Assembly (NCBI GenBank): GCA_029204225.1 | Contig: CM055103.1 | Span: forward strand, 40,123,323-40,187,322 | Source: Diphasiastrum complanatum | Taxonomy: Eukaryota > Streptophyta > Lycopodiopsida > Lycopodiales > Lycopodiaceae | DNA length: 64,000 nt | Direction of reading: 5' to 3' | In this document: positions 48,139-58,807 of the stretch, in pieces | Layout: each line of letters begins with the position of its first letter | Position numbering within the stretch: the first letter of the stretch is position 1 | Position numbers and translations under genes: made by a program | The notes under the pieces: model-generated | What the model was told of the DNA's origin: nothing | Seen by the model: only the letters and a program-made list of their open reading frames with translations | Databases searched by the model: none

Positions 48139-49633
48139 AGGTGCCCACTTCGTATTTCTTGTATCCTGATCTTTTTGCTGATGCTGCTGTTCCTGCTTCT
48201 TAATCTAATTGTAATTGAGTCATCCCTTTGTGCCCCTTGCCTCCCCACAATCACCCTCAGCCTCCTCCTAATCACAAGGGAACATACATGACCACATAAA
48301 TTTATCCTTTCCTCACCAGCCTCACCCAACCATCTATCAGATTATGTATGATATTCTTCCTACTCTCTCTGTCATGCAGGAAGCCGAGCATGGAGGACAA
48401 AGCAGCTTTGGGAGGAGTTCTTCTCAGATCCTTCGCAGTGGTGGGACAATAGGAGCAACAAGGTGAAGCTGGCACTACCCCATCTATGGAATTCATTCAT
48501 TCGAACACTATAGGATACGAGGGAGGGCTTTTTATTTTAGATTTGCAATGCACGATCTTACTTTTTTAGGGAATCAGTACTTCGCTGGCTTAGGATTGAG
48601 CTAGCAGTCCAGTTTTTAAGTAAACCGTCAGCGCTTGTTCTATCAACGTTTATTGGTTCAAGGCCCAGCCAGCTTTGATGATTGCAATGGACTCATTTTA
48701 TTCTGAGACCTGAGCTGAGTTGCGATCATTCATTCTAGTACCTTGCTGAGCTTTGCTGATTGCAGCCTACTCTATTCCAACAGTTGGGATAATTTTGGTA
48801 GATTTGTTTGAAGGTAGCTAGCTAGGGTTGATGCTGGAATCTTCTTGCAGAAAAATCCAAGATTTCCGGATTTCAAACATAGGAGTACTGCAGAGAAGGC
48901 ACTATGGATTGATAACGGGTTCAATCCTCCCTGGGTACATAGCAGGCTAGCTGTCATGGTACAAGGTCAAGAACAGGGGCCATCAACAACTGAAACCTCT
49001 GGTATGCCTCTTGTTTTCTCAATGCATGATATTTCTGTTTCTTTATCAGCAGTGCCTGACTAAGGAAAGTGGTGAATTAGTAGAGATTTCTAAACTGGAC
49101 AAATCAACATTCCTTGATCATATGTCGCCAATGTTATGATGCATAGGAAAAGTACTTAAAGTGGATCAGCTCTGGCAGGAGTTTTTCTCAGATCCATCGC
49201 AATGGTGGGACAACAGATTTATCAAGGTGTGGCTATCTATCTATCTTAAATACCGTTTCTTGAAGATTACTTGTAAACTGAGGCCCAGAGGATGGTTTTG
49301 GGCTGTTTATTTCTGGCTTCAATTTTTTTTGGCTAGAATGACTTTTGACCTATGCCGTCTGGAAAGACTTGTAGTGGTACTACTTATGGTATATGAGGTA
49401 TATGAGGCTGATTGATTGATTATTGTAATCATTTTCCCTAAATTCATATTATTATGTTTGCTGATCTGTATGTGTACTGTTATGTAGAAAAATGCAAAGT
49501 ACCCGGACTTTGAACATAAGAGTAAACATGAGTGTCTGTGGATAGAGGGTTGGCTGAACCCCCCCTGGGTTAAAGCAAAGGTGGCCGCTATGGCATTGAA
49601 TCAAATACAATCTGGTGGTGGATTGATATCAGG
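47914..49633 (+). CDS. Gene B exons 1-5: N-terminus and two OSB-type PDF motifs
   Basis: Proposed exons are 47914-48151, 48380-48462, 48851-49001, 49147-49226 and 49488-49633. All have GT-AG borders and matching phases, leading into the PPR exon. ATG 47914 is the first after an in-frame stop. Residues 1-79 are basic and Ser-rich with few acidic residues, including Ser runs from an AGC and a TCA microsatellite; an organelle transit peptide is plausible. Exons 2+3 and 4+5 each encode one PDF motif: LWEEFFSDPSQWWDNR then NPRFPDFKH and FNPPWV, and LWQEFFSDPSQWWDNR then NAKYPDFEH and LNPPWV. In OSB proteins this motif binds single-stranded DNA in organelles. No OB-fold was seen here. Exon 1's donor was chosen by phase (GTATTT at 48152). 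Confidence 0.8.
48042..48138. repeat. Two coding microsatellites, both giving poly-Ser
   Basis: An AGC tract at about 48042-48060 and a TCA tract at 48094-48138 (15 units) lie in gene B exon 1. Different trinucleotides in the same frame both encode Ser. Confidence 0.9.
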
Positions 49634-49757
49634 GTATGGTTTTAATCCTTGTGTGGACTGTGGAGCTCTAGATTGTTTCTGTATTGTTAATCTTTCAAAA
49701 TCCCCTATGTAATAAACTTTTTCATTTTTTTGAATCATCATATGAGGCATGATGCAG

Positions 49758-51819
49758 AGTGCCCGATTCCTTTGGCAATGATGGGAATGTGAGCAAACTT
49801 TGTCAGGTGGGGCGATTCAAAGAGGCAATGCACATGGTGGAGCTTCTGGTTCAGCAAAATATTCCACCTCCAATCAACACATATGCTTGCCTTCTGAAGG
49901 AGTGCACCAGAAAGAAAGCCCTGGCTGATGGCAAGCAAGTGCATGCACTTATAGTCCAAATAGGACTTGATTCAAACATCTTCCTAGGAAACATCCTTGT
50001 TAACATGTATGCCAAATGTGGTAGTGTGTTGGATGCACGCCAAGTATTTGACTCCATGTATGAACACAATGTGTTTTCATGGACTTCTATCATTTCAGCA
50101 TATGCAAATCATGGACAAGGAGAGCAGGCTATTAATCTTTTTCAGCAAATGCAACAGACAGGCATACCACCCAACAAAGTGGCATTTCTTGTTGTCCTAA
50201 AAGCATGTGCCAGGATCCCCTCCCTGAAACAGGGCAAGCAGCTCCATTTGGATATCATTAAAAGTGGCTTTGGGTCAGATGTCAGTATAGCGAGCACTCT
50301 TGTTGACATGTATGCCAAATGTGGGTGCGTAGATAATGCACGTTATGTGTTTGACAACATGCATGAACGGAATGTGGTGTCCTGGACGGCAATAATTGCA
50401 GGATATGCACAGCATGGGCTTGGCAAGGAGGCCCTTGATCTGTATGAACAAATGAAACAGGAAGGTGTGCAGCCTGACAATGTCACATATGTTGTTCTCC
50501 TAAAAGCATGTGCTGGCATGGCAGCCCTGCAACAGGGCAAGCAGCTCCATTTGGACATCATTGAAGCTGGTTTTGAGTCGGATGCAATTGTAGGAAGCAC
50601 CCTTGTTGACATGTATGCAAAATGTGGACGCATAGAGGATGCATGTCGGGTTTTCACCAATATGCATGAACAGAATGTGGTGTCATGGACAGCAATAATT
50701 GCAGGATATGCACACCACGGGCTTGGCAAGGAGGCCCTTGATCTGTATGAGCAAATGAAAGAGGAAGGTGTACAGCCTGACATTGTCACATATGTTGTTC
50801 TCTTAAAATCATGTGCCAGCATTGTAGCCTTGGAACAGGGTAAGCAACTCCATCTGGACATCATTAAAAGTGGCTTTGCATCAGATGTGATTGTAGGGAG
50901 CGCGCTTGTTGACATGTATGCCAAATGTCGGTGCTTAGAGGAAGCACGCCAGGTGTTCAACAATATGCATGAACGAGATGTGGTGTCATGGAGTGTGATG
51001 ATTTCAGGATATGCAGAGCATGGGCTTGGCAAGGAGGCTCTTGATCTGTCCGAGCAAATGAAACAGGAAGGTGTGCAGCCCAACATTGTCACATATGTTG
51101 TTCTCCTTAAATCATGTGCCAGCATTGCAGCCCTGGAACAGGGCAAGCAGCTTCATTTGGACATCATTGAAAGTGGTTTGGACTCGGATGTGGTTGTCGG
51201 AAGCACTCTTGTTGACATGTACGCAAAATGTGGGCGCATAGAAGATGCACGTCAGGTGTTCAACAACATGCATGAACGAAACGTGGTGTCATGGAATGCG
51301 ATGATCGCAGGTTATGCACAGCAAGGGTTTGGCAAGGAGGCTCTTGCACTTTTGGAGCAAATGCAAAGGGAGGGTATAAGGCCTGATGAGGTGACCTATG
51401 TTGGTGTTCTATCTGCGTGCAGCCATTCTGGCCTAGTAGATAAAGGTCGTCATGTCTTTGATTCCATGTGTAAAGATCATGCTGTTATACCAACCATGGA
51501 TCACTATGTCTGTATGGTAGATCTTCTGGGCCGTGCAGGGTGCCTGGCTGATGCTGAGGACTTTGTTGGCAAAATGCCAATCCAGCCTAATGTTGTGGTT
51601 TGGATGACTTTACTTGGTGCTGCTAGAAACCATGGCGAGGTGGAAATAGGAAGACGTGCCTTCGACTGTGTTGTGAAGTTGGAACCAGAAAATGCTGCAC
51701 CTTATGTACTTCTATCAAATATCTATGCAGCAGCCGGCTTGAGGGATGAGATAGCAAAGATAAGAAAAGAAATGAATGATGCAGTTGTTGAAAAAATTGC
51801 CTGGGTGCAGCTGGATTGA
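49758..51819 (+). CDS. Gene B exon 6: PLS-type PPR array with E motifs
   Basis: The acceptor GATGCAG at 49757 joins in phase to exon 5. The 686-codon stretch holds five L-S-P groups of about 101 residues (303-bp DNA period), then a final L-S pair and E1/E2 motifs (CSHSGLVDKGRHVFDSM, VDLLGRAGCLADAEDFV, VWMTLLGAARNHGEVEIG, YVLLSNIYAAAGLRDEIAKI). Groups 2-5 are very alike, a sign of recent array expansion. PPR-E proteins bind specific sites in mitochondrial or plastid RNA and usually guide C-to-U editing. The frame stops at 51819, one base out of phase with the DYW tail, just after a six-A run (51791-51796). The complete product would be about 919 aa. No intron falls inside the array. Confidence 0.92.
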
Positions 51820-52354
51820 AAACCAGGAGCATGTCTTTGTTGTAGGTGATGCAACTCATCCACAAAGCAAGGAGATTTGGGCTGAATTGTTGGTGGGTGG
51901 CAGGGTATGTACCTGATTAAAGCTGAAGGGAGCATGCTTTGTGTGAACACAGTGAGAAGCTTGCCATTGCTTTTGGGCTCATTAACACTCCCCTGGGACA
52001 CCCATGTGCATCAAGAAGAATCCTCAGATATATGGTGACTGTCACAATACAAACAAGATCATGTGAAAACTTGTCATACGTGAGATCATTGCAAGGGATG
52101 CAATCTGAGTTTATCACTTTATGGGTGGCTTCTGTTCTTATGAGAATTATTGGTGATGGTGATTGAAAAAAGAGAGTGCACTATAGTACTTGGAAGGGAA
52201 GAAGGCTTGGTTTTGGAATTTTTTGATAGCCTTGGCTGTCACACTAGGCACTCCAATTCCTATAAGTTCTTAGCCTAACTCCATTTAATGTCCCATTGTT
52301 TTTCTACTTTTCTCTTTGGGAGAAAAGAAGTGTATAGAGTTGAATGGGACACCG
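51792..52354 (+). pseudogene. Degenerate DYW deaminase domain after gene B
   Basis: In shifted frames: CSWIENQEHVFVVGDATHPQ and SKEIWAELL, a deletion where the VLHDVE-type segment should be, then HSEKLAIAFGLINTPLG (51948 on; His and Glu of the zinc/catalytic site present), IYGDCHNTNKIM, FMGGFCSYENYW (ends 52153). Functional members end CSCxDYW, so a Cys and the terminal Asp are changed. Stops after VPD, after NKIM and after RDAI, plus at least two frameshifts, rule out a working deaminase. It would be part of the gene B 3' untranslated region. Copy of 15323-15875. Confidence 0.88.
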
Positions 52355-53999
52355 AAATTTCCGTCTTTGACTTTCTAATTGTGTGAGAGAGTTTCAAGAA
52401 ACGACACATTTAAAGGAGCTTTGAATTGTATCCATGGTTGCTGATGATTTTTTGATTGGTATATTGAATAGAATGCGACCATTGAAATGATCTCCAATTC
52501 TTGATACATTTCAAACCCACGCAAGCAATGTGTGATGTAACTTTTAGTTCGCTATCAATTGTAAAGCTTTTTGCATTTTCTACACTCGTGACAAAGACAC
52601 TTATCTTAAAATCAATGAAATATGGTATGAATACTGTTATGTCCGTACTTGGCCTTTAACCCTAAAACAAACGTAAATAGACCTACCATGAGAAATGAGA
52701 TTAAAATTGTCCCATAAGCAAGGGAGTGGCTTGATATTCTTGGTATCTAAGGAGTAAAGGGACTCTATGCTTCTATGTTGCCACCACAAGATGTTTTGGG
52801 CCTGGCATGACACATGTAAGGGTGCAGAGTTCTCGATGACATGCTTGGCTTTTGAATGATGCTAGCTCAAAAGTTGAGTTAGAAGGCTTGAATATGGTAT
52901 AAATCTCGAAATGGTTTTTGAAAAGGACTTCAAATGCATGGACTTTGAAATAGCTAGTACTTGTAATCAAATAGAGCTCTTAGATACCTTCCTTTAAGGT
53001 TTCTAAAGTGCAATCTTGAAATTTGTACTTTTCTTTACCTTTCATCCATTTTGATGTCATTAGCTTTTCTATTACTTGTGTTTTGTTTGCGTCATAATTA
53101 TGTTGATGCCATGCTATTGTAATGTCTTAGATGGGGTTGATGGTTTTGGTCTTTTGACATGATAAATATCTTAAACTTGATTGTCTTAAGGTTGTCTCTC
53201 TTGCTCTTGATGAAGAGGATTATTATAGTGATGAACACACACATTTCTCATCGTACAATTTGTAATCTGCCTACTGGTGGTGAGGTAACGTCTACCAAAT
53301 ATACTTCTCATATTAAATCAAGTGATGTTAATGATTCAAGTGTATTGGTTGTTCAACAAAATGTCATATATCGTCCTTACGGGTTGGTGGGAAGTAATAT
53401 ACCTAAGTCTATACCCACCATAGCTATCAAGAGTAGGAAAGGGCACTAAAAAATAGAAGCCACAAAGGTTAGTAGAAAACATAACTTTGCTACCACTAGG
53501 TGCACTCCTTACATTAGGTGTTGGATATGATAATGATTCAAATTCATTAACACTAACAATATCACAGCCTTATGACTTAGCGAATCTCCCCTCTCATTTC
53601 CCTCTAATTCTCTCTCATCTTTTTCTCTCACCAAAGATGAAGCCTTTTTAAGAAATAACAATCTTCTTTTTTGGAGATCCTGTAGAAGAAGCCTTAGCCA
53701 GGTGGCTTCCTTAGCTGCTTGTGTTGCTGCTACATATCTGGGCTTCAATCGAGGACAATGAGATTGACTTCTTCTAGGAAATTGGTGTAGACGATGAAGA
53801 AACAAATGTTTCTGCTACCAAAGCTCTGCTAGCTCTCAACTCCCAATTTGATGAAAAGACGTGAAAGAAAAATGTCACAACAGGAGAAGGTCAAATGACA
53901 CGAAAATCTTCGTAACACAAAACCCTTCATGCTCCAGAGGATCAGAAAAAATCTAACAAGTACCATGAAGTACAAATCCCTGATCTGATATGATGATGT
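52355..53999. other. No gene seen
   Basis: AT-rich spacer after gene B. Short frames at 53159-53449 and 53509-53805 have no family features I can recognise. Confidence 0.4.
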
Positions 54000-56370
54000 C
54001 AGCAGAAGAGCGTTAGGACGTGCCTAACCCACCACTCATGTAATCCATGATTAGTTATAGATTGTTTAATCTATCTAATCTGAAATGCTACTCTGAATGT
54101 ATGCAATTGTTTGATGTATAAAATACACACAGATAGACGAAAAATATAGAATACATGTCCGCCTGTGTGCGAGACAATTTTGTAAGAGGATCAACAGATC
54201 CAAGAAGTCCACTAGTAAGCGAGACACTATTCATGGGAGAACACTTTTCTCTCACGCCAATGCACTGTGTGGATCTGTCACACAGTGCTCGAAATCAAGA
54301 GAATCAATAGATGATATTGTAGCTATTATGCACATATTCTTTTGAATCTTGTCTGATCTCGAATGAATTGTTGTCTGCTATAATTCGTGTATATATAATT
54401 GAACCAAGCTCTCTACAGCAACAAAGAAAATACAAAGAAACAATTCAAGCCTAAGAGGGAGTCAGATCGAAAGCAGAATCAAGATCAGCAAGCAAAAGGA
54501 GCCAGCAAAGACAAATGGAGGAACAAAGGAAAGTCGAAACAACAGAGTGGAGACAAGAAGACATGCATGAGATGCAAACACGAAGGACATACTATCGATT
54601 TATGTTGGCTAAATCCCATTATTGAGTGTATCCACTGTCATAAGAAGGGTCATGCAGCCATGGACTGCTGCCAGAACCCAAAAAACAGACAAGCTCAAAG
54701 GCAATCTGTAATGTTATCTGCCAGTAGGCGTACCTTCAAGAAAAGGCAATCTGTATCACTTGAAGGTACGCCTACCTGCAGATCAAGTGCATCAAACCCA
54801 TGATAATTCGCCAGATATTCTATGGTACAGGAGACTATGCCATATGAATTCAATGGCACTATATCAAGCAAGCCATCATGGAGCAATCACAGGGGTGAGC
54901 ATCTCGAATGCAACCAGTTCGATGACCTATGATGCATGTATGAAGGGTGAGATGTCATGTACTCCTTTTGTCAAGGACTCCTATAGAACGACAAAGATTC
55001 TGGAGCTAGTACATTCAGACATCTGTGGACCTTTCAATGTGATCTCAGTAGGAGGCTCGAAATATTATATCACCTTTATTGATGATTACAGTAAGTTTGC
55101 CAGAGTCTACTTCATTCACAATAAATCAGAAGCATTTGACAAATTCATAGAGTATGTGAATTGGGCAAAAAGATGCACAAGAAATAACGTGAAGTAGATC
55201 AGAACAGATCGAGGTGGAGAATACATCTCAAACTGATTCACTGGTTTCTACAATGATTGAGGAATCATCCATAGAAGAACTACATCTTTCTTATACACCG
55301 TAGCACAACGATGTTGCAAAAAGAAAGAACAGGACTCTAATGGAAGCTGCTAGGTGCATGATGGCCTATTCGAAGGCTCCAAGAGTGCTGTGGGATGAAG
55401 CAGTAGCTATAGCTGCTTACATTCAGAACAAGACAGAAAAATATGGTGTCCTCACACAAGACCACACAAATTATGGTGGGGTAGAAAACCCAATCTGATT
55501 CATATTCGAATCTTTGTGCAACATATGCACATGTTCCTGACAAGCTTCTAAAGAAGCTTGATGAGAAAGCTAAACAACGATATCTTGTAGGATATGACAA
55601 TCATTCGTCATACTACAGAGTCCTTATGCTAGAGACAAACACAGTGAAGACAGTCAGAGATATCAAATTCGATGAGAGCAGAATGATGGCCAACGATGAT
55701 CCTGTCAGTTATGAAGTCCTTGTAAGACAGTACTATAATCTACCAACTGTGACAGAGAAAGCAGAGGACAAACACTCAAACGAAGATGTTCAAGTCGCAC
55801 CTCATTCGAGCGACGAATCAGATGAAGAAAGATTCGCAAGCCAGCCTACTGCTACAACACCTATAAACCGAAATGGTTTCAGACCTAGCAGATCAAATTA
55901 AGGCAAGAGCATTGCAGTACCAGAGGGATCTCCTAGAAGATCGACAAGAGAACGAAGAGCACCAACAAGATTTGTGCTAAGCAGCGCAACTTCTACGTTA
56001 GAAGAGTTTTGTGGATTTTGTGGAGAACCACGGACATTCGAGGAAGCAATTGGATGTCCAGAGAAGGACAAATGGATTCAAGCCATGAATGAGGAGATGG
56101 AATCCATGAGGAAGAATGAGGTATGGACGTTGCAGCCATTACTAGATAAGCAAAAGACTGTAAAAGGCAAGTGGGTATACAAGCTGAAGTACGGACCGAA
56201 TGGAGATATTTCAAAGTATAAAGCCAGACTTGTAGCGAAGGGGTTTTTTCAAAGATACAGTATCGACTATGTTGAGACCTTATCTCTTGTCGTGAAACAT
56301 TCGTCCCTACATCTACTGTTTGCATATGCAGCTGCTTATGATCTCAGGATTCACAAAAGACACTTCCGAT
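54000..56370 (+). mobile_element. Copia fragment with protease deleted and RT truncated
   Basis: An LTR-like leader with a TATA box (GTATAAAATACAC near 54116) runs into the Gag C-terminus at 54399 with two CX2CX4HX4C knuckles (CMRCKHEGHTIDLC, CIHCHKKGHAAMDC). Protease is absent, replaced by a foldback at 54697-54783. GAG-pre-integrase follows (ILWYRRLCHMN) and then integrase (HSDICGP, ITFIDDYSKF, TDRGGEYIS with stops). RT starts near 56030 (EAIGCPEKDKWIQAMNEEME) and is cut near 56360. No 3' end was found. Confidence 0.8.
54697..54783. repeat. Foldback plus direct repeat at the protease deletion joint
   Basis: Inverted arms are 54716-54740 and 54759-54783 (25 bp, two mismatches, 18-bp spacer). 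A 14-bp direct repeat AAAGGCAATCTGTA occurs at 54697-54710 and again inside the spacer at 54742-54755. The right arm encodes LKVRLPAD, normal pre-integrase sequence; the left arm is the inverted copy. Confidence 0.9.
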
Positions 56371-57819
56371 GTGGGTACATCTCTCAATTTCGTCAAGGTG
56401 CAACTCCCTCTAGTGGCAGGCAAAACTTATCCAACTCTTTTGCTTTTTTGTTTTTGCCTGCTCCATTTTGGAAGACTATGATTTTTTTTTTTTTTCCGAA
56501 TCTCATCAAGCAAAAGATGCACCACTTTGGTAGACTTTACCAAAATATCCAAAGTTTTGCTAAAAAATCATAAAAAATGCCAAAATAGAGTAGTAGTAGA
56601 ATCAACAGAAAACAGTCATATCCTGTTGTTGCTCTCAAAAGTTCCTACTACATGGGATAACCACTTTAGCAAATTCTATTTTGATTTCAAAAAGTCTAGC
56701 ACCTTGACCTAGTGTTAGCCGATTTTTTGACACAAAAATTGAGATGATACTGTACATTTTTTTTTCAAGTTATTATAAAAATTGCCATGCAACGATAGAC
56801 ACTTGTAGTAGTTTACAACATTAGATACCCATTGGTAGGAGTCTCAGCTCACTAGAATGAGCTAGTAGCAAAACTTTACAACCTTAGAACTGGCCATGAT
56901 AATTTTTGTGGCCTTAGAAATGGCGTCAAATATGTAATTGTATATACTGGCACTACCGAACAAATTGTAATGTGTTCAAAAATTTGCTTATACTAATAAA
57001 AAACCCTGTGATTTTTAGTAAGTACCATATTTTGTTGGAAATTACCCTAGTTGCCAAGCCTCTACCCCTCCATTGTCAACAAAATTTCAAGCACAAGTTG
57101 TATAGGGATTTTATGGTAGACTCAAGTAAATGTCTTGACACCCTCGACAACATAAAAAATAACAATAAAAGCCCAAAATCACTAAGGAGATTTAGCATGA
57201 CAAAAAGAACAATGTAAAAGTAGAGATGTCAAAAAGTATGTGGCCTTCAAGTAACTTTTCTAACAACTCCTCAAGAAGTAGGATTTTGCCATCAAGGAAA
57301 TTTCTTCTCCCACTACTTTTTTCAAGAATCTTCCAAAGCTCCAAAATGTGAAAAATGCTTGTATAAAAGCTTCCAAACCAGCCTTCAGGAATTTATAGAT
57401 GAAGGTGTGGGGAGAGCTTGAACAGATGGACTAAGTTGAGGCCATTATGTTGAGGACATTATGAGAGGAGACCACCATGCTAATGTGAAACTAATTCTAC
57501 TACCATGTTGAGTGAGCTCGTTGTGGGAGAGGTGCCCATGATTGCACTGCTTAGCTGTTGCCAATGCCAACAGTTCCGTTCTGTTGCTATTGTGGTTACC
57601 ATTGAGAGCTATTGATGGAAGCAATCACCATTTTGATTTAAGTCTTTTAAAGGATTGCGAGATGTTGTGTTGGAGATGAGATTATATCTTTGGACAAGCC
57701 TTATGGCAAAAATTGCCTGCGTCCCCAAAAGAAAAAAAAATGATTTAACTAGATTCATGATTGATTCATTAGTTGCTAGTTGGTTTGATATCATTCGATT
57801 GAATTTAGTTAAATATCAT
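56371..57819. other. No gene seen
   Basis: AT-rich sequence with T-runs. No family signature recognised on either strand. Confidence 0.4.
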
Positions 57820-58000
57820 GTGTAGGCATCTAAGACAGCCATGAGGAATGCAAATAATTTAGGTGTCTAAGACACCATGCATTCTTCGATTTGATATTCC
57901 ATAAATACTCAACAATTTAGATCTGGAAGAAATTCAATTGCAAGCATTCAATACACAATCACAACACATACACAAAATATAATCACACACTTAAGTGCAG
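57820..58000 (-). repeat. Remnant LTR related to the 4.9-7.9 kb Copia element
   Basis: It shares the ordered words GTCTAAGACA-CCATG, GATTTGATATTCCA and CAATACACA with the middle of the 477-bp LTRs, spaced similarly. The ends are lost. Confidence 0.5.
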
Positions 58001-58528
58001 TAAGTAAATCTATATAATAAAGCTACTTGAAGTGTATATTAATCGGATCATTGTTAGCTGATGCCATGCCCCTGAGGTATCAATGCAGTGTCTCATCACC
58101 CAAAAAGGGTTTCCAGCAGAGATGAAGTTGAGAGCCGAGTCTGAGAGCACGAGAATCATTAGTGCTAGGCTAAATGGATATTCTGTGAGCCCCATGGTAA
58201 TTCTCGAGAGATGGAAAGCCATGTGGGAGCTAGTAATTTAGACTCTCTCAACTTGAGTTATGTTTTTAATAAAGAGGCCTCCTATTATCTAGTAAGAGGT
58301 GGAACTCAAATCCTTATAGATTGGGGTTCACTCTGTTGCAAGAGGTGGACTCCAAATTATGATACAATTGGATTCTACAGCTCGTGGGTATAGATAGAGG
58401 CCTCCACCACGAGTTTCATAACATGTATTATGTACTGAAATGCTGTTGCTCCTTGAATTGAAGAGTACTGATGTATGAATGTGTTTGTTGTTGTTCATTT
58501 CTCTCTTAAGAATTGGTTTGGGATTAGT

Positions 58529-58807
58529 ATCAGGTAGATGTCAGAGCTTGGAGGCTGATCCATCATTCTACTCAGTTCAAGTGCTTCCTAGTTATCGGCT
58601 CCATGATGAGTTCTTTTTACAACTATTGAGTGATAGTTGTAATAAGCACTTTGTAGTTTGTGTTAGCATCAGGTAGATGTGCAGGACTTGGAGATTGATC
58701 CACCATTCCACTAAGTTCCGATGTTTCCTGGTTTCTAGCTCCCTGAGGAGTTCTTCTTACAACTGTTGAGTGACAGTTGTAAGAAGCACTTTGTAGGTTC
58801 TATGATT
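58529..58807. repeat. 139-bp tandem duplication with a conserved hairpin
   Basis: Units begin at 58531 and 58670 (CAGGTAGATG). Each contains a 13-bp stem with the identical loop TTGAGTGA: 58613-58625 with 58634-58646 (one T-T mismatch), and 58753-58765 with 58774-58786 (perfect). The loop-closing pair is A-T in the first and G-C in the second, a compensatory change. Confidence 0.85.

Noticed and set aside
47988-48329. Minus-strand poly-Asp protein
   Set aside because: It is antisense to the (TCA)n poly-Ser tract of gene B exon 1.
50343-51146. Minus-strand frame of 267 codons
   Set aside because: It is antisense to the PPR array; its openness follows from the repetitive codon pattern of the sense strand.
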